From positions 1 to 35,690 of the forward strand of contig JAATFX010000078.1 of the NCBI GenBank assembly GCA_015654925.1: DNA of 35,690 nt, written 5' to 3'. Made by a program: the position numbers and the translations under genes. Position 1 is the stretch's first letter. Each line of letters begins with the position of its first letter. Positions 1 to 7,501 of this stretch are shown here, piece by piece. Below the pieces are notes generated by a model that was not told the origin of the DNA, did no database searches, and was given only the letters and a program-made list of their open reading frames with translations. The DNA comes from Enterobacterales bacterium (GTDB lineage Bacteria > Pseudomonadota > Gammaproteobacteria > Enterobacterales > Enterobacteriaceae).

Positions 1-1
1 A

Positions 2-33
2 TGCCTTGTCAATATTATGCTTTGTCAATAATA
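2..33. repeat. Two tandem copies of a 16-bp unit
   Basis: Positions 2-17 and 18-33 are head-to-tail copies of a 16-bp unit (core TTGTCAATA), identical at 14 of 16 bases. The second copy runs into the last codons and the stop of the leftward transporter gene. It may be a small slippage duplication; no function is evident. Confidence 0.6.
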
Positions 34-1446
34 GCCGAGTAATTTCCACCAGAAGAGGCCAACGATAAAAGTCAAAATGACATTAAAGGTGACGATGCAA
101 AAATTAATGCGATAGAAGCGCGGTCGTTCAAAATAACCCTGGGCAAAATAGATAGGACCGGGACCGCCGCCATATTCCGTATTCCCCCACATCAGGTTAC
201 TGAAAATACCGAAACAAATCGCCACCATCATCGGCGGCGCGCCGGCGGCAATCGCCGTTGCGGCAAAAGGCGCATACAGCGCGGCGACATGACCCGTGGC
301 GGTGGCGAATAAGTAGTGCACGTAAATATACAAGATTCCCAGAAGGACAAAGGTGCCCATCGCGCCAAAGCCATGGATAACGCTGCCCAAATGGCCGGTC
401 ATCCATTTGATAAACCCCAGATCCGATAATCCGGTCGCCAGGCTGATAATGACGCCAAACCAGATCACCGTATCCCAGGCCGCATGGTCTTTTAACAGGT
501 CTTTCCAGTCAACCGCGCGGGTCGCGAACAAATAAGCCGCCAGCCCCAGCCCCACCGTGGTCGCCGACAAACCGGTAATCAGGCTGGTGCCCCAGCCGAT
601 CAGCGCCAGGATGAAACCGCAGGCCACTTTTTTTTCTGCTATGAGCATCGGGCCTAATTCGGCAAGCGCGTTGCGGCCCATTAGTTTTGCTTCCGGGGTA
701 CGTTTAAGTTCCGGATTTAATATTTTGTATAATAATAGCGGCATAAGGCAGAAGCACACCATCGCCGGCACCACGGCGGCGATAAACCATCCGCCCCAGG
801 TGATATTAATGCCTAATGACGTTTTCGCCAGACTGCCTGCCAGCGGATTCGCCGCCATACTGGTCAGAAAAATGGCCCCGGTGATCGGCGTAAACTGAAA
901 ACAGACCATGGTCAGGAAATCGCCTATTTTTTTTCCGGTCACTCCGGGAGCCGAGCCTAATACGCTATTAATAGATCGGGCGATGGGAAAAATAATACCG
1001 CCGGAACGCGCCGTTACCGAGGGCATGGCCGGTGCCATAATAAGATCGGAAATACCCAGGGAATAAGCGATGCCCAAGCTACTGCCGCCGAACAGCGACA
1101 GCATTTTATACGCAATCCGCTTGCCCAATCCCGAGGTGACGAAGCCCAGCGACAAAATATAAGCGCAAAAAATCAACCAGACCGTACCGTTGGCGAATCC
1201 TGACAGCGCTTGTGCTTCCGTTAGCGTTTTGGTAAATATCGCCGCGCAGATCGCTATCAGCATCACAGCCCCGGAAGGTAAGGGTTGAGTCAAAATAGCG
1301 GCAATGGTTGCGGCAAAAATCGCCAGCATATGCCACGCCTTAGGTGTGAGCCCTCCCGGTGTGGGAATAATCCATATGGCCAATCCGATCAAGATTGGAA
1401 TCGCAACGGCAATAATCGTTCTTTTTTTAGATGATTCATATGACAT
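25..1446 (-). CDS. DASS/SLC13-family anion:cation symporter or antiporter (CitT/2-oxoglutarate-malate translocator type)
   Basis: This is an inner-membrane carrier of 473 residues, normal for the DASS (divalent anion:sodium symporter) family. It is hydrophobic throughout, with many membrane spans starting near residue 10. The family's small-residue and Gly/Asn/Thr-rich segments are visible, such as the FQFTPITGAIFLTSMAANP region in the middle and ATATGHVAALYAPF with WGNTEYGGGPGPIYF towards the C-terminus. Family members carry di- and tricarboxylates such as citrate, malate, succinate, tartrate or 2-oxoglutarate. The ATG follows an AAGGGG ribosome binding site. It lies 43 bp downstream of the lyase gene on the same strand, so the two probably form an operon whose substrate is a dicarboxylate-like acid. 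The exact substrate cannot be read from sequence. Confidence 0.85.
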   Translation of the reverse strand: MSYESSKKRTIIAVAIPILIGLAIWIIPTPGGLTPKAWHMLAIFAATIAAILTQPLPSGAVMLIAICAAIFTKTLTEAQALSGFANGTVWLIFCAYILSLGFVTSGLGKRIAYKMLSLFGGSSLGIAYSLGISDLIMAPAMPSVTARSGGIIFPIARSINSVLGSAPGVTGKKIGDFLTMVCFQFTPITGAIFLTSMAANPLAGSLAKTSLGINITWGGWFIAAVVPAMVCFCLMPLLLYKILNPELKRTPEAKLMGRNALAELGPMLIAEKKVACGFILALIGWGTSLITGLSATTVGLGLAAYLFATRAVDWKDLLKDHAAWDTVIWFGVIISLATGLSDLGFIKWMTGHLGSVIHGFGAMGTFVLLGILYIYVHYLFATATGHVAALYAPFAATAIAAGAPPMMVAICFGIFSNLMWGNTEYGGGPGPIYFAQGYFERPRFYRINFCIVTFNVILTFIVGLFWWKLLGYY

Positions 1447-1489
1447 ATTAACCCCTTATTCATGCAGACGAATTTCTTTGCCATGCGGG

Positions 1490-2836
1490 CTATTTAGCGG
1501 AGTTTTCTAATACCCGATCGACCATTTCCGCCGCCATGCCGAGGTAATTAGCCGGATCGGTCAAATGTTCAATCAAGCTGGGTTCGAGACGGTTAGAGAC
1601 GCTGGGCATGGCATTAAGAACGTCGGCAAGGCGGCCGCCTTTTTCATTTACGACGCGGCACGCGTCATACACGATATCGTGGGCATCCTGGCGTCCGATA
1701 TAAGGCGCAAGACCCATCATCACGGCTTCCGCCACGATAAGCCCTTTGGTTAAATCAAGATTTTTGGCCATGGCTTGTTCATCCACCACCAGTCCGCCCA
1801 GCATGAACTTGGCCTGATTCAGCGCCCCGGCCGCGAGAATGAAGCTTTCTGGAATGGCGATCCATTCCGCATGCCACGGGCCGGTCGCGCGTTCTAAATC
1901 CTGCACCATGGCGTCGAGCATTAAACCGGCCTGCTGACGTACGCCTTTAGCGCAAGCCAATATCAGTTCGCTTGAGATGGGGTTGCGTTTTTGCGGCATA
2001 GTACTGCTGGCCCCGCGTCCTTTAACAAAGGGTTCGTAAAGCTCGCCGAACTCATTTGCCGCCAGCAAAATAACGTCGTAGGCTATTTTCCCTAAAGAAC
2101 CGGTGATAACGGCCAGTAAATTCACCGCTTCCGCAAAACCATCCCGCGCCACATGCCAGGTCGAAACCGGCACGCCTAAATCCAGTTCTTTCATCATCGC
2201 TTGCTGGACCGCAAGGCCTTTATCGCCCAATGACGCCAGCGTTCCCGCCGCGCCGGCGAATTCGCCGACCAGCACCCGGGGCCGGGCCTGCGCCAGGCGT
2301 TCTGCGTGGCGATCGAACATATCAAGCCAAATCGCGGCTTTATAACCGAAGGTGATCGGCAATGCCTGTTGTAAATGGGTACGTCCCGCCATCGGCGTAT
2401 CGCGATAACGTTTGGCCAGCCCGGCGAGGATATGGCGTAATGCCTTAATATCCGTGTCTATTAACTCAAAAGCATCCCGTAGCTGTAATACCACGGCGGT
2501 ATCCATGATATCCTGCGTCGTTGCGCCCCAATGCACATAACCGCCATAGGTTTTGGCCTGTTTGGCAATCTGGTGCACCAACGGCAAAATGGGATAACCG
2601 ACGATTTCCGTTTCATCACGTAATAAATCAAAGTCGAGCGTATCCGCATTACAACTCGCCGCTATTTCTTTTGCCGCCTCATCGGGGATTACCCCGCACT
2701 GTGCTTCCGCTTTGGCCAACGCGATCTCGACCGCGACATATTTGCGAATCAATTCGCGATCGTCGAATATGGCGCGCATGGCAGGCGTGCCGAATGAGTC
2801 GCGGAACAGGATTGAGTCAATAACGTTAGAAGCCAT
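1490..2836 (-). CDS. Fumarase/aspartase-superfamily lyase (adenylosuccinate lyase / 3-carboxymuconate cycloisomerase-like)
   Basis: The product is a 448-residue soluble enzyme of the fumarase II/aspartase superfamily, which makes or breaks C-N or C-O bonds next to a carboxylate by anti elimination, or lactonises carboxymuconate. The superfamily regions are present: HWGATTQDIMDT near residue 103, GRTHLQQALPITFG near residue 152 (the TxxH region), and the signature loop GASSTMPQKRNP near residue 275 with the catalytic serine. The C-terminal part looks like the ADSL_C domain. True purB normally sits elsewhere and is not paired with a DASS carrier. This copy, with its own GntR regulator and transporter, is more likely catabolic, acting on an amino-dicarboxylate, hydroxy-acid or carboxymuconate-like compound. 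The ATG has an AAGGAA ribosome binding site. Confidence 0.8.
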   Translation of the reverse strand: MASNVIDSILFRDSFGTPAMRAIFDDRELIRKYVAVEIALAKAEAQCGVIPDEAAKEIAASCNADTLDFDLLRDETEIVGYPILPLVHQIAKQAKTYGGYVHWGATTQDIMDTAVVLQLRDAFELIDTDIKALRHILAGLAKRYRDTPMAGRTHLQQALPITFGYKAAIWLDMFDRHAERLAQARPRVLVGEFAGAAGTLASLGDKGLAVQQAMMKELDLGVPVSTWHVARDGFAEAVNLLAVITGSLGKIAYDVILLAANEFGELYEPFVKGRGASSTMPQKRNPISSELILACAKGVRQQAGLMLDAMVQDLERATGPWHAEWIAIPESFILAAGALNQAKFMLGGLVVDEQAMAKNLDLTKGLIVAEAVMMGLAPYIGRQDAHDIVYDACRVVNEKGGRLADVLNAMPSVSNRLEPSLIEHLTDPANYLGMAAEMVDRVLENSAK

Positions 2837-2904
2837 ACCATTTCCTTAAAAGTTAATGAATAAAACCTATGGAAGTGAGATAAATAGCGTTTGCGCAAAT
2901 AACG

Positions 2905-2933
2905 GTTACAAATCAAGGAAGTTGAACCGTCAA
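2905..2933 (-). promoter_or_regulatory. Candidate sigma70 promoter for the lyase-transporter operon
   Basis: On the minus strand, TTGACG (2933-2928, 5/6 to consensus) is followed after exactly 17 bp by TGTAAC (2910-2905, 4/6). This lies about 70 bp before the lyase ATG and between that gene and the operator array. It is a prediction from consensus only. Confidence 0.45.
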
Positions 2934-3004
2934 TCCGCGCATGCTATGTTTACAAAAAATTAACATATGCTTTGATCCCTGCTTGGGCAGGGCACCAGGA
3001 TGGT

Positions 3005-3076
3005 TAAATGTACGGATATGTTTAAATGTACGTACAGGTAATCATGTCCGTTCATACTAAAATGTACGTACATGTG
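3005..3076. promoter_or_regulatory. Array of four operator-like palindromes at 18-bp period (putative GntR binding sites)
   Basis: Four copies of a 12-bp palindrome related to ATGTACGTACAT occur at 3008-3019 (10/12), 3026-3037 (11/12), 3044-3055 (10/12) and 3062-3073 (12/12). Their centres are exactly 18 bp apart (3013.5, 3031.5, 3049.5, 3067.5). The GT...AC dyad fits the general GntR-superfamily operator form. The array ends 61 bp before the ATG of the adjacent GntR/UTRA gene, so that protein is the natural candidate ligand. The 18-bp period is about 1.7 helical turns, so neighbouring dimers would lie on different faces and every second one closer to the same face. Binding is inferred, not shown. 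Confidence 0.7.
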
Positions 3077-3100
3077 AAAGGAAGCGTTTTGTGCTTATTA

Positions 3101-3116
3101 ATTGACCGGGGTCAAT
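3101..3116. promoter_or_regulatory. Perfect 7-bp inverted repeat upstream of gntR
   Basis: ATTGACC-GG-GGTCAAT is a perfect dyad with a 2-bp spacer and is unrelated in sequence to the array upstream. It sits 22 bp before the GntR start codon, where a bound protein would block transcription or early elongation. It may be a site for a second regulator. Confidence 0.4.
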
Positions 3117-3137
3117 AACAGTTGAAGAAAATAACCT

Positions 3138-3869
3138 ATGAAAGAATCGCTTTATAAACGGATTGCCCGCGAACTCGTGCAAAGCATCGCCTCCGGTAAG
3201 TATTCGCCGGGTTCGTTATTACCATCCGAATTGGAATTATCAGAGCACTATGAAGTCAGCCGGCATACCATACGCGAAGCGCTGCGTGAGTTGGCCGCGC
3301 TTGAGTTGGTTTCGCGGCGTAAAGGCATTGGGACCCTGGTTATCGGTAAAGGGGATGACAACGGCCATGCCCATTCCTTGGCGACCCTGGAAGATCTACT
3401 GACGCTGGCAAAGACCAATATCCGGGTGGTCAAAAAAATCGACGAAATCGTCGCTGATTATGAACTGGCCAAAACCATCGGCTGCCAGCCGGGATCGCGC
3501 TGGCTGCATATCGCCAGTATTCGTGAAGACAGTAAGAAAAAGGATGCGCCGATTTGCTGGACGGACAGCTATGCGAGTACCGATTACGCAAAAGTGCGCC
3601 AGTTGGTGCGCAGCGATCCGTTCGCGTTAATCAGCGATTTGATTGAAAAGCACTATGGCATTAAAAGCGAAGAAGTCAGACAGACGATTACCGCTATCGG
3701 CGTGCCGCCCAAAATGGCGAAAACGCTGGGGGTCGAACCGGGGTCGCCGGCGCTGAAGATTATCCGCCGCTATACCGATATCGCGGGCAACGTATTTGAA
3801 ACCACGGTCTCCGTGCATCCCGCGGAAAGATATGCGTGCTCGATCGTATTAAAACGGCAAAAAGGCTGA
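3138..3869 (+). CDS. GntR-family transcriptional regulator with UTRA domain (HutC/FadR-like subfamily)
   Basis: This 243-residue regulator has an N-terminal winged helix-turn-helix (about residues 5-70; YEVSRHTIREALRELAALELV is the recognition part) followed by a UTRA effector-binding domain (about 90-235). UTRA domains bind small metabolites and release the dimer from DNA. It is divergent from the lyase-transporter operon, and four palindromes lie just upstream of it, so it probably controls both itself and that operon. The effector would be the substrate or an intermediate of that pathway. The ATG begins MKESLYKR, the usual GntR N-terminus. Length is normal. The regulator assignment is firm; the effector is unknown. 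Confidence 0.88.
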   Translation: MKESLYKRIARELVQSIASGKYSPGSLLPSELELSEHYEVSRHTIREALRELAALELVSRRKGIGTLVIGKGDDNGHAHSLATLEDLLTLAKTNIRVVKKIDEIVADYELAKTIGCQPGSRWLHIASIREDSKKKDAPICWTDSYASTDYAKVRQLVRSDPFALISDLIEKHYGIKSEEVRQTITAIGVPPKMAKTLGVEPGSPALKIIRRYTDIAGNVFETTVSVHPAERYACSIVLKRQKG

Positions 3870-3963
3870 GAAGACATCGCGGGTTAAAACCATGGCGGAT
3901 AAGACGGCCTTGCCGCGCCGCCGGAGGAAATATCAGCACCATCATATCATAGAGGGGGAGCGG

Positions 3964-5016
3964 ATGGCCAGGCGCGAGCATTACCACCATAGCCGGCGAC
4001 GGCCCGGCGCGCTGCCGGGGTTGCTGGCCGCTGCCGTCACGCTGTTTTTGCTGCTGGCGCCGGCTGAGGCGGCGGAGCCGATGCCGGGGCTGACCCGGCT
4101 GCTCGATGAGGCGCAGGCCATTACTCCCCTGGAAACGGTAGTTATCGCCCGCCATGGCGAGATTCTGGCCGAACGCGGCTACCGGGGGCATTCGACCACG
4201 GCGGCCACCAATATCAAGTCGGCCTCCAAGTCGGTAATATCGGCGCTGGTCGGCATCGCCATCGACCGAGGCCTGCTCGCGGGTCCCGATCAAACCATGG
4301 CGCCGCTGCTGGCCAACCAGCTTCCCGCCAACCCCGACCCCCGTTTGCAAAAGATAACCATCGGTAATCTGCTGTCCATGCAGGCCGGGCTGGAGTCGAC
4401 CTCGGGGGCCGGGTACGGGGCCTGGGTCGGCAGCCGCAACTGGGTGCGCGCGGCGCTGGCCCGGCCTTTTGCGGACGATCCCGGCGGACGCATGATTTAC
4501 TCCACCGGTTCGACGCATTTGCTGTCGGCGATCCTGGCCCGGCGCACCGGACGCACCACCTTGCAGTTGGCGCGCGACTGGCTCGGGCCGCAGACGGGGT
4601 TTAGCATTGCCGGCTGGATGCGCGATCCGCAGGGCATTTATCTGGGCGGCAACGAGATGGCGATGAGTCCGCGTTCATTGCTGGCTTTTGGCGAACTCTA
4701 CCGCACCGGCGGCGTCGCGGCGACGGGTAAAAGGCTGTTGTCGCAGGAGTGGGTTAATGCATCCTGGCGGTCGCGCACGCAATCGCCTTATACCGGCGAC
4801 GGGTACGGCTACGGCTGGTTCCAGACGCGGATCGCCGATGAGACGGTGCATTACGCCTGGGGCTACGGCGGACAGATGCTGTATATCGTGCCCCGGCTGG
4901 CCCTGACCGTCGTCATGACCTCTGACGGCGGTTCGTCCGCCGCCCGCTCCGGTCATCGGGATCGGTTGCATCAAATGTTGGGTGATATCATCCGCGTGCT
5001 GCAACAGGCCCGGTGA
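3964..5016 (+). CDS. Exported serine hydrolase of the class C beta-lactamase / penicillin-binding fold
   Basis: A start at 3964 is preferred over the upstream ATG at 3892 because GAGGGGGAG stands just before it and a plausible signal peptide then begins at once: basic residues 3-13, hydrophobic stretch 18-31, and a likely cleavage after an AEA near residue 36. The mature part has the SxxK motif SASK (Ser86, Lys89 from this start) of the beta-lactamase/DD-peptidase/esterase superfamily, followed by LLSMQAGLES and a YST motif near residue 179 in the place of YxN. Members hydrolyse esters, amides or D-amino-acid peptides in the periplasm; 350 residues is ordinary. It starts 94 bp after gntR in the same direction but shows no functional link to it. 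Other roles, such as 6-aminohexanoate-oligomer hydrolase-like or esterase, cannot be separated by eye. Confidence 0.75.
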   Translation: MARREHYHHSRRRPGALPGLLAAAVTLFLLLAPAEAAEPMPGLTRLLDEAQAITPLETVVIARHGEILAERGYRGHSTTAATNIKSASKSVISALVGIAIDRGLLAGPDQTMAPLLANQLPANPDPRLQKITIGNLLSMQAGLESTSGAGYGAWVGSRNWVRAALARPFADDPGGRMIYSTGSTHLLSAILARRTGRTTLQLARDWLGPQTGFSIAGWMRDPQGIYLGGNEMAMSPRSLLAFGELYRTGGVAATGKRLLSQEWVNASWRSRTQSPYTGDGYGYGWFQTRIADETVHYAWGYGGQMLYIVPRLALTVVMTSDGGSSAARSGHRDRLHQMLGDIIRVLQQAR

Positions 5017-5050
5017 GCGCGGGATCGGGTCTTGAGGTAAAACCCGCGCT
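5016..5050. terminator. Inverted repeat between convergent genes (possible bidirectional terminator)
   Basis: AGCGCGGG (5016-5023) and CCCGCGCT (5043-5050) are perfect complements flanking a 19-base loop, exactly between the ends of two convergent genes. A competing inner stem CGGGT/ACCCG also exists. There is no clear T-run, so intrinsic termination is uncertain. Confidence 0.35.
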
Positions 5051-6378
5051 TACCCCAGCTCAGTGAAAACCGCCCGGCCCGGCGAGTTTTCATAACGCGT
5101 CAGCTTTACCACGGCGAACAGGGTCACCAGGCAGCAAACCGCCAGATAAGCCGAAACATACAGCGAACGCCCTCCCGCGGCTTCAATCAGCAAGGTGCAA
5201 ATCAACGGAGTGGGTCCGGCAATCAGCATACTATTCAATTCCCGCGCCACGCTGATGCCCGAGAAACGATATTCCGTGGGGAAAATATTGGCCAGCAGCA
5301 GCCCTTGAGGCCCCGCCATACCGCCAAACCCGATGGCGAAACCGATACACATCGCCGTCGTGATCCACAGCATATTGCGAGTATCGAGCAAGGCAAACAG
5401 CGGAAAAGCGAACAGGGCGGTGAACAGCGCGCTGAGGATCAGGATTTTCGCCGAACCGAATTTATCCGCCAGCCAGCCCATAAAGGGGGCGCCGATCACC
5501 CCGCATAAAGCCGCATACAGCAGGGCGGTCAAGGCCTGCGGCTTGGCGATGCCCAAAGTATTGGTCATGTAGCTTAACGTAAAGGCGCTGAGGATATAGA
5601 TATTGGCGTTGTGGCCGGTGACCACCAGAAAGCCGTACGCCAGCTGTTTGGGATACCGGGTCAGCAGTTCCTTTAGCGGTAATTTATGGGCGTTTCTGTC
5701 CCGTTCGGCTTTTTGTACGGCGCTCAAATATTCCGGGGTTTCATCCAGTTGCTTACGGATATAAAGCGCAATCACGAACAGTACGGCCGACGACAGGAAG
5801 GGCAAACGCCAGCCCCAGCTGATAAGCGCCGGTTCGGGAAGATGCGAAACACCGAGAAATGCCAGGCTGGCGAACAAAATGCCGACCACGGTGGAGGATT
5901 GCAGTAAGGAGGTGTAAAAGCCGCGCTGGCGAACCGGGGAATATTCATATACCAGCGTCACCGCGCCGGCGTATTCCGCCCCGGCCCCAAAACCTTGTAC
6001 CATACGCATCATGACCAGCAGCGCCGGGGCGAAGAAGCCAATCTGGGCGTAGCCCGGCAATAAACCGATGGCGACGGTGCCAAAACCCATCAGGGAAATG
6101 GAGAATATCAAGGCTGGCTTACGGCCGAACCGGTCGCCGAAATGGGCGATAAGCACCCCTCCTAGCGGACGCACGATAAAACCAATGGCAAACGTGGCGA
6201 AAGACGCCACGGTGCCGGCCAGAGCCGACAGTTCGGGAAAGAAAATATGGTTAATAATCAAACCTGCTGCCGCCCCGTACAGGGCATAATCAAACCACTC
6301 AATAATCGTACCGATAACAGAGGCGACAACCGCTTTACGGATGCCGGTCTGATGGGAAGAACGCGGTGTTTGGCTCAT
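5050..6378 (-). CDS. MFS transporter, metabolite:H+ symporter (MHS) family
   Basis: This 442-residue inner-membrane carrier has the size and layout of the ProP/ShiA/KgtP-type MHS subfamily, with 12 expected spans. The N-terminus carries GTIIEWFDYALYG, typical of MHS proteins, and the loop 2-3 motif GDRFGRKPALI is intact. MHS proteins carry organic acids, betaines or acid sugars with protons. It is the last gene of a five-gene leftward operon for a sugar-acid-like compound, so it is probably the uptake system for that pathway. AGGAA stands before the ATG, 45 bp after the stop of the Ldh_2 gene. Substrate is inferred from context only. Confidence 0.85.
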   Translation of the reverse strand: MSQTPRSSHQTGIRKAVVASVIGTIIEWFDYALYGAAAGLIINHIFFPELSALAGTVASFATFAIGFIVRPLGGVLIAHFGDRFGRKPALIFSISLMGFGTVAIGLLPGYAQIGFFAPALLVMMRMVQGFGAGAEYAGAVTLVYEYSPVRQRGFYTSLLQSSTVVGILFASLAFLGVSHLPEPALISWGWRLPFLSSAVLFVIALYIRKQLDETPEYLSAVQKAERDRNAHKLPLKELLTRYPKQLAYGFLVVTGHNANIYILSAFTLSYMTNTLGIAKPQALTALLYAALCGVIGAPFMGWLADKFGSAKILILSALFTALFAFPLFALLDTRNMLWITTAMCIGFAIGFGGMAGPQGLLLANIFPTEYRFSGISVARELNSMLIAGPTPLICTLLIEAAGGRSLYVSAYLAVCCLVTLFAVVKLTRYENSPGRAVFTELG

Positions 6379-6423
6379 GGCGGTATTCCTGTGTGTTGGT
6401 GGTTGCCGGGAACGGTCCGGATG

Positions 6424-7485
6424 TCAGCCGTTCGCCACCGGCGTCGGCATCGTCAGTCCGTGTGCCCGCGCCAGTTCATCCAGCTGGCCGCACAGCGAAA
6501 CGGGTAGCGGAATTCCCCGGTTCTGGCAGTCTTTTAATGCATTAAGCGCCCGTTCGCCGGGTAGCATGACGCGCTCAAAACCGGGTTTTGGCGGCGAATC
6601 GCGGCAAGCCCGCACCAGCGCACCAATCTGTTTGAGGTAAGCCTGGCTGCCGCCCATGGCCTGTGGGGAGTAAAGCGTAATGGTCATAGATGCGCTCCAA
6701 CCCTCATGGGGTTCGGCCCGTCCGCCGCCGCTCAGGCAGCCCGACAATATTTCGACCATCAGCCCCAGAGCGTAGCCTTTGTGGCCGGCCTCGACGCCGC
6801 CCAGCGGCATAATGGTGCCGGGCGGATTGGTCGCCATAACCGCCGGGTCCGCGCTGGGCCGGCCCTGATTATCGAGCAATACCGGATAAGGGAACTGCGC
6901 GCCGGTTTGCCGTCTGAGCGCCACCGCGCCATTGGTCGCCAGGGCGGTGGACATATCGATCAGCACCGGCCCGTCGCCGGTCGGAGCGCCCAGGGCGACG
7001 GGGTTGGACGTCATTACCGCGCCGGTGCCGCCAAACGGGGCCACGCTGCTATGGCCCGGATCGGTCAGGGCGATGAAAATAACCAGCCCTTTATCGGTCG
7101 CGGCCTGCAGGTAGGCGCTCAGGCACGCGGTATGATGGCTGTTGTAGAGAGAAACTGTGGCGATGCCATAGCGTTCGGCGCGCTTCGCGCCCGTACGCAC
7201 GGCCTGTTGCACCAGCCATGGACCGGGCAATTTGCGCCCGTCCCAGGTTAAGCAAGCGCCATGGTCATGGATAACCCGCGGCTCGCCGGCGACATTCATG
7301 CCGCCGCGGGCGATTTCGGCCAGATAGGCCGGCAGCAGCGCCAGTCCGTGGGTGGTTTTACCGAATCCCTCGCCGCGCACCAGCACCTCGGCAACCGCTT
7401 CGGCCTTGTCGCGGGGCATGCCGTGCTTAATCAGCAAGTCGCGGCCCAGGTCCGCGATCGCCCGCATGTCATAACGTGAATGCAT
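6424..7485 (-). CDS. Ldh_2-family NAD(P)-dependent 2-hydroxyacid dehydrogenase (malate/L-lactate dehydrogenase type)
   Basis: A 353-residue cytosolic oxidoreductase of the Ldh_2 family (malate, ureidoglycolate and 2,3-diketo-L-gulonate dehydrogenases), a fold distinct from classical LDH. Visible family marks are KTTHG with His46 in the position of the conserved catalytic histidine, the NSHH motif near residues 115-118, SNPVALGAPT (cofactor region) and GHKGYALGLMVEIL near residue 235. An AAGGAG site precedes the ATG. It sits 16 bp downstream of the enolase-superfamily gene. In the proposed pathway it could oxidise L-lactate, a known product of the L-fuconate route, to pyruvate, or act on a sugar acid or diketo acid. 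The reaction is not fixed by sequence. Confidence 0.82.
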   Translation of the reverse strand: MHSRYDMRAIADLGRDLLIKHGMPRDKAEAVAEVLVRGEGFGKTTHGLALLPAYLAEIARGGMNVAGEPRVIHDHGACLTWDGRKLPGPWLVQQAVRTGAKRAERYGIATVSLYNSHHTACLSAYLQAATDKGLVIFIALTDPGHSSVAPFGGTGAVMTSNPVALGAPTGDGPVLIDMSTALATNGAVALRRQTGAQFPYPVLLDNQGRPSADPAVMATNPPGTIMPLGGVEAGHKGYALGLMVEILSGCLSGGGRAEPHEGWSASMTITLYSPQAMGGSQAYLKQIGALVRACRDSPPKPGFERVMLPGERALNALKDCQNRGIPLPVSLCGQLDELARAHGLTMPTPVANG

Positions 7486-7501
7486 AAAGTCTCCTTTTCA
7501 G

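Larger units (their letters stand above)
2837..3137. other. Divergent intergenic control region between lyase and GntR genes
   Basis: This 301-bp AT-rich gap separates the leftward lyase-transporter operon from the rightward gntR gene. It holds a candidate leftward promoter (2905-2933), a small perfect hairpin (CCCTGC, loop TTGG, GCAGGG; 2977-2992), four phased operator-like palindromes (3005-3076), and a separate inverted repeat (3101-3116). No coding sequence was seen. Confidence 0.7.

Noticed and set aside
3760..4518. 252-codon antisense frame across gntR end and the serine hydrolase
   Set aside because: Gly/Arg/Gln-rich with no domain; sense genes are well supported.
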